A DNA stretch of 64,000 nucleotides from Rubritalea tangerina. GTDB taxonomy: Bacteria > Verrucomicrobiota > Verrucomicrobiia > Verrucomicrobiales > Akkermansiaceae. The position numbers and the translations under genes were made by a program. Position 1 is the stretch's first letter; each line of letters opens with the position of its first letter. Location of the stretch: positions 1-64,000 of the forward strand of contig NZ_JBHUJB010000040.1 of the NCBI RefSeq assembly GCF_042683245.1, in the 5' to 3' direction. Positions 33,988-42,729 of the stretch are shown here, piece after piece. The notes under the pieces are model-generated. The model searched no databases and had not been told where the DNA came from. It worked only from the letters and a program-made list of their open reading frames with translations.

Positions 33988-35988
33988 TTACTTCTCGTTG
34001 AGCGACTGCATCCAGTTCCAGATTGCCTCCATTTGCTTCTGACCATCTCCCTCGAGTGGCTCAGTCAATGTCGTGGCATTCTCGTCTACAAAATATTTCG
34101 GCATAATCGTCTGTGGATCGATGCGCTGCGGGTCACGCATCCAGCGGTGGTAAAAATCCATGCGCAATCGATCGCCCGCAAATTGCAAGTTCACTCCAGG
34201 CGCTTCAAAAACAGCAATCGGCTTGGCCTCGCCTGCTCCATGACACGCCGCACAGCCAAACCCTCCCACCATGCCAAACAATGTCTTACCTTGCTCGACC
34301 TCCGCATTTCCACGGTCCTCTTCTTTACCCAATCCATATGCCGCAGCAAATCCCTCAGCTAACAAAGCATCTCTCGATGGGAAAGCCGGCATCCGCTGCG
34401 TCACCCATGGTCGCGTGCGGTACTCTAACTTGCCGCCAAATAGACGCTCCATATAATCAATCGTAAGCTTCTCACCGATGTAGGTTAGCGCCGGAGGTGC
34501 TATCGCACCATGTGCCGCCTCTTCTGTATTCTCTTCTTCGGAATGACCAGCGTACTTCGCTGAAAACTGGTGCACCGCCCCCAGTTCGGCAGCCTGCGTG
34601 TCCATCTGGTGGCATGAAGCACAATTTAGATTCTCAAACTGGCGGTGCGCATACTCAGCCTTGTTGAAATAAGCCAACGACTTCACCCCTTGTGCATCCT
34701 CTAAGAAAGCATTCAGAGCTTCACTGTCAGCAGCATTCAAACCGTAATCCACAGCACTCCCCTTCTTCAAACAACTCTTATCAGACGACCCTTTCTTCGC
34801 GATCGCTGCCAGCGGTTGGTAGCTCGCACTCGATGCCTCCACGCCCTCGTGACACTGAGAACAATGGCTCTCAACGACGATCTGCTTGCCCTTCGCCGCA
34901 TCCCCATTGCTGAAGCTCGGCTTCTCCTTGCTTGATAAACTGCGAACAAACGCAGCGAGATCCGCAGCCTCCTTATCCTCCAAGGCGAAATCTGGCATCC
35001 GTGTCGCAGCATGATGCTTCCCTGGGTTCTTTAAAAATGCTACTAAGGCCCCCTCCTCATACTTGTGCCCAGCATTAAATAAATCAATCGGAGCCGTCGC
35101 CCAGCTCGCCATATCCTGACCACTTTCACTGCGGTGACACGCAATACAGCCTAAATCGTGGAAGAGCTTCCCACCTGCAGCTTTGTTACCTGCCAACTTC
35201 GCGGGTTCAGCCTCTTTCAAACCTTCCAGATACGCAGCAACGTGCTGGGCATCTTCCTCGTTCTTGAGCACCTGTGGCATGCGTGCATGCGCACGCATCG
35301 ACTTGGGATCCTTCAACCATGCTTCCATCCAGCCTGCATCCAAGCGACTTCCCACACCCGCCAACGATGGCGCCATCTCACCCGCCTCAGGCATCCCCTT
35401 GCCACCCTCGTGACACTGCGAACACTTGAGCTCAGCAAATAAAGCCCGCCCACGTCGCACCAACATCGCCTTCTCTAGAGGCTCAGACTTCTCATGCACT
35501 AACACAGACGCCGGCACCGGCTCCTTCGAAAATTCTCTACCGCGCCACATCAAACGAAATCCACCAGCACCATCCTCTGGACTCGTATACACCACCTTGA
35601 TCGGAACCTGCCCAGAGTTAAGCCTTAACCTCTCAGTCTCCCCCTCTCCCATCTCACCTGCCTCCTTGAGCACCGACTCACCATCAATAAATAACTCCGC
35701 TGCCCCAGTACCCTCGAACGAAAAATACACCCGCGAACGCTTCTCCAAATTTAACATTCCATGCCAAGTCGCCGAGTACTTCCCCGCCGCCAGCAGCGCC
35801 GAAGGACTCTCGCCCTTACCCACTGCTAATGCCGCACGCTTGCTTAACCTCAAATCCTTCCCACCAGCTGTCGCCACCTCCAACACCAAACCACTCTCCC
35901 CCTTCACTTCTGCCGCATCCTCCGCACCCAAAGGTACGTGAAGGCTCAGTAACATAGTCAGTAGTGTCGTGGGTATGCGCTTACTCAT
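33988..35988 (-). CDS. Exported multi-haem (five CxxCH) cytochrome c with N-terminal PA14-like domain
   Basis: A 666-residue protein with a signal peptide (about 1-22) and a PA14-like carbohydrate-binding region (about 60-150; 'RVYFSFEGTGAAELFIDGES'). A series of cytochrome c modules follows, with haem sites CSQCH, CIACH, CSQCH, CASCH and CAACH. Several 'ARMPDF', 'TRMP' and 'MPAFPS' methionine-containing loops could provide distal ligands. It is the first gene of a two-gene operon with the DUF1080-dehydrogenase, pointing to periplasmic oxidation of a sugar with electron transfer through this cytochrome. One module between the third and fourth sites looks degenerate. Confidence 0.88.
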   Translation of the reverse strand: MSKRIPTTLLTMLLSLHVPLGAEDAAEVKGESGLVLEVATAGGKDLRLSKRAALAVGKGESPSALLAAGKYSATWHGMLNLEKRSRVYFSFEGTGAAELFIDGESVLKEAGEMGEGETERLRLNSGQVPIKVVYTSPEDGAGGFRLMWRGREFSKEPVPASVLVHEKSEPLEKAMLVRRGRALFAELKCSQCHEGGKGMPEAGEMAPSLAGVGSRLDAGWMEAWLKDPKSMRAHARMPQVLKNEEDAQHVAAYLEGLKEAEPAKLAGNKAAGGKLFHDLGCIACHRSESGQDMASWATAPIDLFNAGHKYEEGALVAFLKNPGKHHAATRMPDFALEDKEAADLAAFVRSLSSKEKPSFSNGDAAKGKQIVVESHCSQCHEGVEASSASYQPLAAIAKKGSSDKSCLKKGSAVDYGLNAADSEALNAFLEDAQGVKSLAYFNKAEYAHRQFENLNCASCHQMDTQAAELGAVHQFSAKYAGHSEEENTEEAAHGAIAPPALTYIGEKLTIDYMERLFGGKLEYRTRPWVTQRMPAFPSRDALLAEGFAAAYGLGKEEDRGNAEVEQGKTLFGMVGGFGCAACHGAGEAKPIAVFEAPGVNLQFAGDRLRMDFYHRWMRDPQRIDPQTIMPKYFVDENATTLTEPLEGDGQKQMEAIWNWMQSLNEK

Positions 35989-36248
35989 AATGGTCAGTTC
36001 TGTGTTAGGGTCTACGAAATGAGATTTTCAAATCATACACTAATCCCACCACTCCACACTAGTCTACAAAATAGACAACTTTTGGTGCAGGACCGTCGCT
36101 AATCCTCCTAACATAAGGAATTGATACTCCTCTAGAAACCACGATTGCCCACCAACCTCTCCCTCATAGCCCGCACCTCCACTCTCGCCACCCACACTAA
36201 AAATCTTCCTCTTGCATCCTCCCCACAGATCGGTACTCTCATCCTCAG

Positions 36249-36332
36249 ACAGGGGAGCCGACGAGGCTGAGAATGTGCACCACCGCACCTGACCCTTAGA
36301 ACCTGCTACGGCTAATACCGGCGAAGGGAGTC
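36249..36332 (+). ncRNA. TPP riboswitch (THI element) upstream of thiC
   Basis: The conserved landmarks appear in order: AGGGGAGCC, GGCTGAGA, a P3 hairpin GTGC-accacc-GCAC, CCCTT-AG-AACCTG, TAATACCGGCGAAGGGA. This matches the thiamine-pyrophosphate aptamer. It is followed by an intrinsic terminator and thiC, so control by transcription termination is likely. Confidence 0.95.
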
Positions 36333-36375
36333 GCATTTCCAAACCAACTTACCAAGCTCGTAAGAAGTGAAATAC

Positions 36376-36411
36376 GCCTGTCCACCACCGTGCCGACAGG
36401 CTCTTTTTTTT
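36376..36411 (+). terminator. Intrinsic terminator of the TPP riboswitch
   Basis: GCCTGTC (36376-36382) and GACAGGC (36395-36401) form a stem followed by TCTTTTTTTT. It lies between the aptamer and thiC and is the probable expression platform. Confidence 0.88.
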
Positions 36412-36496
36412 ATTAACTATTCTTATCTAATAACTAACACCTTCACATTTCCCTCTCACTACTCCACTTTCAACCATCAACTGAATACTTCTAACC

Positions 36497-38614
36497 ATGA
36501 TCTCACCAGACGAATCCACACCAACACCTGAGAACTCCACCGCTCGCTCCGACTACACCGGTAACTTCATCGAAAACATCGATAACTCAGAAGAACTCGC
36601 GGCAATCGAGAAAGATCCAACCATCTTCCCGAACTCCACCCGCGTCTATGTAGAGGGCAAAATCCACCCCAGCGTGAAGGTCCCCATGCGTGAGATCCGC
36701 CTCTCCGATACCGAACACCCCAATGGTCGTGTCGAAAAAAACGCTCCCATCCGTGTCTACGACTGTTCCGGCCCGTGGGGCGACCCCAATTTCAATGGTG
36801 ACCCACGCGAAGGCCTCCCCGCACTCCGCCGTGACTGGATCCTCGGCCGCAATGATGTCGAAGAATACGAAGGCCGAGAAGTGAAGCCATCCGACAATGG
36901 CTACCTCTCCGATAAACACGCAGAAAAATACAACGAAGGCAAAGCCGCTAAAAATAAGCTCAAGGAATACCCCGGCCTCAAACGTAAGCCACTCCGCGCA
37001 TCCGCCGACCACCCAGTCACCCAAAAATGGTACGCCGACCAAGGCATCATTACACCAGAAATGGAGTTCATCGCCATCCGCGAGAACATGGGCCGCATCG
37101 AAGCATTCAAGACTGTCAACGACCGCTACCCAACACTCGACGAGCTTCCAGAAGATGCCTCCGACGCCATCAAAGAACTCATCAAAAGTAAGTCACACAC
37201 GCCAGATGGCTATGAAATGCCGCGTCCATCTGAGATCGACCCCTTCAAGCAGGTCTCCCGCAATCGCATGGACCACCAGCACCCAGGACAATCCTTCGGC
37301 GCTGAAATCCCTGAACTCATCACTCCTGAGTTCGTCCGCTCCGAAGTCGCTCGTGGCCGCGCCATCATCCCCGCCAATATCAACCACCCAGAAATCGAGC
37401 CAATGATCATTGGCCGCAACTTCCTCATCAAAATCAACGCAAACATCGGTAACTCCGCTGTCGCATCCACCATCGATGAAGAAGTAGAAAAAATGCGCTG
37501 GGCGACCAAGTGGGGCGCCGACACCGTCATGGACCTCTCCACCGGTAAAAATATCCATGCCACCCGCGAGTGGATCCTCCGCAACTCACCAGTGCCCATC
37601 GGCACTGTGCCAATCTATCAGGCACTCGAAAAAGTAAACGGCAAGATCGAAGACCTCACCTGGGAACTCTTCCGCGACACCCTCATCGAACAAGCTGAAC
37701 AAGGCGTCGATTACTTCACCATCCACGCCGCAGTGCTATTGCGCTTCGTCCCACACACTGCACGCCGCATGACCGGCATCGTTTCCCGTGGTGGCTCCAT
37801 CATGGCGAAGTGGACGCTCGCCCACCAGAAAGAGAACTTCCTCTACACCCACTGGGATGACATCTGTGACATCTGTGCGGCTTATGACGTCTCCTTCTCC
37901 ATCGGTGACGGCCTCCGCCCAGGTTCCATCGCAGATGCCAACGACTACGCCCAACTCGCAGAACTCGAGATCCAAGGCGAACTCACCAAGCGCGCATGGG
38001 CAAAAGGATGCCAGGTCATGAACGAAGGCCCAGGCCACGTGCCTCTCCACCTCATTAAAGAAAACATGGAGAAGCAAATCGACTGGTGCCACGAAGCCCC
38101 CTTCTACACCCTCGGACCACTCACCACAGACATCGCTCCAGGTTACGACCACATCACTTCCGGCATCGGTGCCGCCAACATCGGTTGGTACGGCTGCGCA
38201 ATGCTCTGCTACGTGACTCCAAAGGAACACCTCGGTCTGCCAAACCGTGACGACGTGCGCGAAGGGGTCATCACCTACAAACTCGCAGCTCACGCCGGCG
38301 ACCTCGCAAAAGGTCATCCCGCAGCCCAAGAACGCGACAACGCAATCTCTAAAGCTCGCTTCGAATTCCGCTGGCGTGACCAATTCGCCCTCGGCCTCGA
38401 CCCAGCACGCGCCATCGACTTCCACGATGAAACACTCCCAGCCGAAGGTGCAAAAACGGCCCACTTCTGCTCCATGTGCGGCCCAACATTCTGCTCCATG
38501 AAAATCACAGCAGACGTCCGTAAATACGCAGAAGATAACGGCTTCACCGAAGAAGCTATCGAAGAAAAAGGTCTCGAAAAAGCCACTGCCGAACTTACCG
38601 GCCAAGAAGCCTAA
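36497..38614 (+). CDS. thiC: Phosphomethylpyrimidine synthase
   Basis: Radical-SAM enzyme that turns aminoimidazole ribotide into the pyrimidine moiety of thiamine. The 705-residue protein has the N-terminal ThiC-associated domain (up to about 190) and the core with 'GADTVMDLSTG', 'NSPVPIGTVPIYQALEKV' and 'SIGDGLRPGSIADAND'. The C-terminal [4Fe-4S] motif is CSMCGPTFC, the CxxCx4C arrangement of the ThiC family. Length and motifs are complete. It stands alone downstream of a TPP riboswitch, so it should be repressed when TPP is abundant. Confidence 0.98.
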   Translation: MISPDESTPTPENSTARSDYTGNFIENIDNSEELAAIEKDPTIFPNSTRVYVEGKIHPSVKVPMREIRLSDTEHPNGRVEKNAPIRVYDCSGPWGDPNFNGDPREGLPALRRDWILGRNDVEEYEGREVKPSDNGYLSDKHAEKYNEGKAAKNKLKEYPGLKRKPLRASADHPVTQKWYADQGIITPEMEFIAIRENMGRIEAFKTVNDRYPTLDELPEDASDAIKELIKSKSHTPDGYEMPRPSEIDPFKQVSRNRMDHQHPGQSFGAEIPELITPEFVRSEVARGRAIIPANINHPEIEPMIIGRNFLIKINANIGNSAVASTIDEEVEKMRWATKWGADTVMDLSTGKNIHATREWILRNSPVPIGTVPIYQALEKVNGKIEDLTWELFRDTLIEQAEQGVDYFTIHAAVLLRFVPHTARRMTGIVSRGGSIMAKWTLAHQKENFLYTHWDDICDICAAYDVSFSIGDGLRPGSIADANDYAQLAELEIQGELTKRAWAKGCQVMNEGPGHVPLHLIKENMEKQIDWCHEAPFYTLGPLTTDIAPGYDHITSGIGAANIGWYGCAMLCYVTPKEHLGLPNRDDVREGVITYKLAAHAGDLAKGHPAAQERDNAISKARFEFRWRDQFALGLDPARAIDFHDETLPAEGAKTAHFCSMCGPTFCSMKITADVRKYAEDNGFTEEAIEEKGLEKATAELTGQEA

Positions 38615-38626
38615 CTAAAACTAACA

Positions 38627-38662
38627 AAACCCAGTGGGTGCAGAAATTTACTCACTGGGTTT
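38627..38662 (+). terminator. Terminator after thiC
   Basis: AAACCCAGTG (38627-38636) pairs with CACTGGGTTT (38653-38662). Confidence 0.75.
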
Positions 38663-38863
38663 GATATTTCGTTAGAGAAATCATGCTCCCCCCAGGCTTC
38701 TTTCCTTCCTCAACAATGCGGGCCAATTCCTAATCAGCGTTGTTAAATCAATTTTAATACGAATGAGCAAAAGTTTCTGGTAGTTGGTATAATCTGAACT
38801 TCTCTGACACCACTCGAGTAAAAACATCTCGACACACTGCCACATCAAACTATTCATGCATAT

Positions 38864-39604
38864 ATGATAAAAAAATACACTACCACACTCCTTAGCGTAC
38901 TGAGCCTCGTCACCACTGCGTATGCTGGCCCACTACTCAAAGACAATCCTGACAACACAGCTCCTGAAGGCTTCACCCTGCTTTTCAATGGCAAAGACCT
39001 CACCAACTGGAAAGGCCTCCTCCAAGGACCATTCGATAAGCCACACAAACGTGCAGAACTCAAAAAGGATCCAGAAGCATACGCTGCTAAACAAAAAAAG
39101 GCAGACGAAATCATGCGCAAGCACTGGACCATCACCAAAGATGGTGAACTCTTCTTCGACGGCGAAAAGGGTGGTTGGAGCCTCGCGACCGCCAAAGACT
39201 ACGGCGACTTCGAAATGTACGTTAGCTGGAAGCTCAAAAGCGAACACGGCGACAGCGGCATCTACCTCCGCGGCCTTCCACAGGTTCAAATCTGGGATAC
39301 CAAAAGCCCAAAGTGCATCAAACACGGCGCCGATAAAGGATCTGGTGGCCTCTGGAACAACCGCAACGCCGGCAGATGGCCACTCGTGCACGCCGATAAC
39401 CCAGTAGGTGAATGGAACCACTTCTTCATCCGCATGGTCGGCGACGACGTCTCAGTCTGGCTCAACGGAAAACTCGTCGTAGATAAATCACCACTCATCA
39501 ACCTCTGGCAAAAGAATCAACCACTCCCAAAAACTGAGCAAATTGAACTCCAGTGCCACGGGGACCCAGTCTACTTCAAAAATATCTACATCCGCGAACT
39601 CTAG
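38864..39604 (+). CDS. Secreted DUF1080 (3-keto-glycoside hydrolase type) protein
   Basis: A 246-residue exported protein with a signal peptide (about 1-21, MIKKYTTTLLSVLSLVTTAYA). A single concanavalin-like DUF1080 domain follows ('GFTLLFNGKDLTNWKG', 'YGDFEMYVSWKLKSEHGDSGIYLRG', 'NRNAGRWPLVHADNPVGEWNHF', 'QIELQCHGDPVYFKNIYIREL'). The family (now called 3-keto-disaccharide hydrolase) cleaves 3-keto sugars made by periplasmic oxidoreductases. A hydrolysis partner role for the oxidase system at 30963-35988 is possible, but the two are not in one operon. A terminator follows. Confidence 0.9.
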   Translation: MIKKYTTTLLSVLSLVTTAYAGPLLKDNPDNTAPEGFTLLFNGKDLTNWKGLLQGPFDKPHKRAELKKDPEAYAAKQKKADEIMRKHWTITKDGELFFDGEKGGWSLATAKDYGDFEMYVSWKLKSEHGDSGIYLRGLPQVQIWDTKSPKCIKHGADKGSGGLWNNRNAGRWPLVHADNPVGEWNHFFIRMVGDDVSVWLNGKLVVDKSPLINLWQKNQPLPKTEQIELQCHGDPVYFKNIYIREL

Positions 39605-39634
39605 GAATCCTCTAGAACACGCAACCTAACACAG

Positions 39635-39665
39635 AGCGATCAAAGGTTTCCTTTGGTCGCTTTTT
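39635..39665 (+). terminator. Terminator after the DUF1080 gene
   Basis: AGCGATCAAAGG (39635-39646) pairs with CCTTTGGTCGCT (39650-39661), followed by TTTTT. Confidence 0.85.
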
Positions 39666-39798
39666 CTTTGTCTAATACCAATTCGTGAGTCAAATGGGAC
39701 AAAAGTGGCCATGATAGAGAAAGATAAATCGGGGGCGCCTGCCCGAATAGAGGATGTGTACCATCCAAACTTCTCATCGGCTTCACTGAGCCAGCGCA

Positions 39799-40047
39799 AT
39801 GTCCACCAGCCTCAGCTACCCACGAACAAAGCTAATCGTCTCTCCCTATGACTATTCTACCCTTGGCTGCCAGCTAGTAGGACCAGAATCTTCCACCCTC
39901 CTCCATCATGTACTCATGTTGAAGCATCTCAAAAATGATGTCCTAGAGTTGTTAGAAATAATCCACGTCCATCCCGCCCTGAACGAACTCTTCCTCACAG
40001 CCGCAGTGGAAGCTATCCATGAAGTGAAGGCTTTCAATAAGCCATAG
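39799..40047 (+). CDS. Possible small hypothetical protein or gene remnant
   Basis: An 82-codon frame whose product I do not recognise. The region just upstream (39672-39798, starting TAATACCAATTCGTGAG) looks like intergenic debris, and the frame has no evident start signal. The amino-acid composition (helical, 'VLMLKHLKNDVLELLEII') is plausible but gives no function. It could be a chance frame or a fragment. Confidence 0.3.
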   Translation: MSTSLSYPRTKLIVSPYDYSTLGCQLVGPESSTLLHHVLMLKHLKNDVLELLEIIHVHPALNELFLTAAVEAIHEVKAFNKP

Positions 40048-40141
40048 TTTGATCCACTACAACGTCAGTTCATGACCTATATAACACCCCATCGTTTAAC
40101 ACTCTTAAAATCAGACAATTGACTTCTAAAGAGAAGAATTT

Positions 40142-40570
40142 ATGAGATGGAGCATGAATTATTACGTTAAGCGTACTCTTCAAATTCTGGCAATTCTGTC
40201 TTCCGTAGTCATTGCTGGTATCTATATATACATCCAAACTCTACCCCCACCCCCACGCTGGACCACTGAAGTCGGCAAAGCTGAAATTCTGCAAGAAGCT
40301 CTAGACAACGGAATGGCTACAGAGGCAACCACCTCAGCGGGCGAGAAAGTATACTTCATCGGCAGCACTAAATACATGGCACCGCATTCCTTCGAAGAGC
40401 TCCACTTCTCACATATGGAAGGGATGAATAAACACGCTAAACCTGGAACAGGCACCACCTATATCCCAAACAAAAAAGAATTTCCTGACTTAACGATCAC
40501 AATCATTCCTCCATCTGAGGCAACGAGCAAAGATACTGGAAAAGAAAATCAAACCGCAACAGAGCAATGA
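40142..40570 (+). CDS. Small single-pass membrane protein of unknown function
   Basis: The 142-residue protein has one membrane helix (about residues 12-33, LQILAILSSVVIAGIYIYI) followed by a proline stretch (PPPPR) and a soluble extracytoplasmic domain. Family not recognised. Its stop overlaps the start of the sterol-desaturase-type gene (ATGA), so the two are coupled and perhaps act together at the membrane. An alternative start is ATG 40154. Confidence 0.6.
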   Translation: MRWSMNYYVKRTLQILAILSSVVIAGIYIYIQTLPPPPRWTTEVGKAEILQEALDNGMATEATTSAGEKVYFIGSTKYMAPHSFEELHFSHMEGMNKHAKPGTGTTYIPNKKEFPDLTITIIPPSEATSKDTGKENQTATEQ

Positions 40571-41337
40571 GCATTCCGGGCCTACTACTCTCAGCAGCCA
40601 TTTCGTTTTTTATACTCTTCTGCATATTCAGGCCCTTAGAATTGGCTTTTCCAGCAAAGAGAGATCAAAAATTCTTTCGTCCAGATTGGTATACCGACCT
40701 CTGCTTTTTTCTCGGCCAGTACTTGCTATGGGCAGGCATCGTTACATGGCTACTATCCAAGTTGACCAGTGTAACGAGTATGGAATGGCTTGCACCTATG
40801 CAAAATGTGATCGCCTCTCAGCCATGGTGGCTTCAAGCGGTAGAGGTGCTATTCATCAGCGATCTCTTAATATATTGGGGGCACAGAATGCAGCATAAGA
40901 TCCCCTTACTTTGGAAATTTCACAGTATTCACCACAGCGCTAAACACATGGACTGGTTGGCGGCACACCGTGAACACCCTTTGGATACAATCTACACCAT
41001 GGGCATTGTGAATCTACCAGCCCTCCTACTCGGTTTTCCCCTTGAGACTATTGCTGCACTAATCAGCTTTAGAGGAATCTGGGCAATATACATTCACTCT
41101 AACGTGCGCCTCCCTCTTGGCCCTATCAAATGGATAATAGGCTCTCCAGAACTACACCACTGGCATCACGACAAAGATAAATTTGCGGGTAACTATGCCA
41201 ATGTCTCACCCCTAATGGATATTATTTTTGGAACCTATTCATGCCCACCTCATGAACCTGACTCATTCGGCATTCATGAACCTATTAAGCAAAACTATTT
41301 GAGCCAACTCGCCCACCCTTTCCGCCGAACTAAATAG
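40567..41337 (+). CDS. Sterol desaturase/fatty acid hydroxylase family membrane protein
   Basis: A di-iron membrane oxygenase of 256 residues with several hydrophobic segments. The histidine clusters HRMQH, HSIHH and HHWHH, in the order and spacing of the family, should bind the two iron ions. Possible substrates include fatty acids, hopanoids, sterols or carotenoids; the sequence does not decide. It is coupled to the upstream membrane protein and lies 47 bases before a photolyase-like flavoprotein, suggesting a four-gene unit. Confidence 0.9.
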   Translation: MSIPGLLLSAAISFFILFCIFRPLELAFPAKRDQKFFRPDWYTDLCFFLGQYLLWAGIVTWLLSKLTSVTSMEWLAPMQNVIASQPWWLQAVEVLFISDLLIYWGHRMQHKIPLLWKFHSIHHSAKHMDWLAAHREHPLDTIYTMGIVNLPALLLGFPLETIAALISFRGIWAIYIHSNVRLPLGPIKWIIGSPELHHWHHDKDKFAGNYANVSPLMDIIFGTYSCPPHEPDSFGIHEPIKQNYLSQLAHPFRRTK

Positions 41338-41384
41338 AGTACTTAGGTCAGTTGCGTTTATCTTATCATAGCGGATACTATGAA

Positions 41385-42515
41385 ATGGCGCCCAACCAAC
41401 ACTGCAGTTATGCCGACCTAGTTGATCGCATCGATCACATCGATCCCAAAAAATACGCTGCAACACGCAATTTTCTCGATGGCCATGTCACTTGGCTCAG
41501 CCCCTTCATCACCCACGGCATCCTCAATACCAAACAACTCGGCCACGCCCTGATCTCAAAATACGGTGCCCAGCATTCCTACAAATTTCTTTCCGAACTC
41601 GGCTGGCGCGAGTTCTACCACCGCACTTGGCAAGCACAAGGCAACAATATCCATAGCGACATCAAACGGCCACAAGAGAATGTCATTCGCTCCGAGATCC
41701 CCACTGTCTTTCTCAATGCTAAAACGGGCATCAATGCCGTCGATACATCTATCACCACTCTCCTTGAAACCGGCACAATCCACAACCACGCTCGCATGTG
41801 GCTCGCCTCACTCATCGCCAACATCTGTCAGACCCAGTGGCAAGAGCCAGCCGCCTGGATGTACTACCACTTACTTGATGGCGACCTCGCCAGCAACTCC
41901 CTCTCCTGGCAATGGATCGCGGGAACCTTCAGCCACCGCAAATACATCGCCAACCAAGAAAACATCAACCGTTACAGCCACACCTCCCAACAAAACACAC
42001 CCATCGACCTCGACTACTCCCAACTCTCAGAACGCACCACACCCAACCATTGGGCTGAAAGATACAATTGGCGCAACGCACACCCAACAACACAACTCCC
42101 CACCACCACACTCCGCCAACCTATCAAATCCAATGAAACCGTGGCTCTCCATTCTATATGGAACCTCTCCCAAGATTTTGCCAAGTGCCATACCGACCGA
42201 CACATCCTCGTACTCGAACCCTCACACTTTGAGAGATTCCCTATCTCACAAAAACGCATCAACTTCATCCTCCATTGGGCTAAACAAATTCCCAATATCG
42301 AGATCCTCTCAGATGAAATCACCCAACTCCCCGGAGACCTCACCAACGCCCACCTGATCCATCAAGAACACCCAGCCTGCCTCCATTGGCCAGGCCAAAA
42401 ACGTGAACGCGAGTGGCTCTTTCCTGAGACAACCCGTGCCTACGCCAGCTTCAGTTCCTTTTGGAAACACGCCCAACAAGAAGTCGGACTCAAAAAACAC
42501 AAAACTCACCAATAG
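41385..42515 (+). CDS. Photolyase/cryptochrome-like FAD-binding protein lacking the N-terminal domain
   Basis: The 376-residue protein starts directly in the FAD-binding half of photolyases: 'RNFLDGHVTWLSPFITHGIL', 'FLSELGWREFYHRTW', 'TIHNHARMWLASLIANI', 'WMYYHLLDGDLASNSLSWQWIAG', 'YIANQENINRYS'. The usual ~130-residue N-terminal alpha/beta antenna domain is missing. Instead, residues about 250-370 ('HILVLEPSHFERFPISQKR' onward) look like an alpha/beta domain of the photolyase-related type placed at the C-terminus, as in a circular permutation. Similar proteins occur in Bacteroidota. It is probably light-dependent DNA repair or signalling, but unproven. ATG 41385 was chosen over TTG 41352. 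A DUF2256 gene follows at once. Confidence 0.8.
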   Translation: MAPNQHCSYADLVDRIDHIDPKKYAATRNFLDGHVTWLSPFITHGILNTKQLGHALISKYGAQHSYKFLSELGWREFYHRTWQAQGNNIHSDIKRPQENVIRSEIPTVFLNAKTGINAVDTSITTLLETGTIHNHARMWLASLIANICQTQWQEPAAWMYYHLLDGDLASNSLSWQWIAGTFSHRKYIANQENINRYSHTSQQNTPIDLDYSQLSERTTPNHWAERYNWRNAHPTTQLPTTTLRQPIKSNETVALHSIWNLSQDFAKCHTDRHILVLEPSHFERFPISQKRINFILHWAKQIPNIEILSDEITQLPGDLTNAHLIHQEHPACLHWPGQKREREWLFPETTRAYASFSSFWKHAQQEVGLKKHKTHQ

Positions 42516-42517
42516 CA

Positions 42518-42691
42518 ATGCCCCCCACGAAGCTCAAAAATCAAACCAAAACCTGCCCAGTATGCCACCGCCCATTCCACAACCGCAAAAAGTGGCAAAG
42601 CCGTGGGATCTGGAACGCCATCATCTATTGCTCAGACAAATGCCGTAAGAATCGTAAGCCGGCTTCACATAGAAAAGGCGACTTCTCATAG
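42518..42691 (+). CDS. DUF2256 family small zinc-ribbon-like protein
   Basis: A 57-residue protein beginning 3 bases after the photolyase-like stop. 'KTCPVCHRPFHNRKKW' and 'YCSDKCRKNR' give the CxxC...CxxxC pattern of DUF2256, presumed to bind zinc. DUF2256 genes are frequently found beside photolyase or cryptochrome genes, which fits this location. A hairpin overlaps its 3' end. Confidence 0.85.
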   Translation: MPPTKLKNQTKTCPVCHRPFHNRKKWQSRGIWNAIIYCSDKCRKNRKPASHRKGDFS

Positions 42692-42699
42692 AAGTCGCC
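42671..42699 (-). terminator. Hairpin terminator, mainly for the minus-strand alcohol dehydrogenase gene
   Basis: GGCGACTTC (42678-42686) pairs with GAAGTCGCC (42691-42699). A short A-run before it (42671-42677) gives a U-tract only on the minus strand. It overlaps the end of the DUF2256 gene. Confidence 0.65.
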
Positions 42700-42729
42700 C
42701 AGCCTAACAAACGATCTTAGTCGCTTAAA

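Noticed and set aside
36064..36342. 92-codon minus-strand frame
   Set aside because: It lies across the TPP riboswitch and has no homology-like features.
37736..38605. 289-codon open frame on the minus strand
   Set aside because: Antisense to thiC in the mirror frame, with a Cys/Phe/Val-rich composition typical of antisense artefacts.
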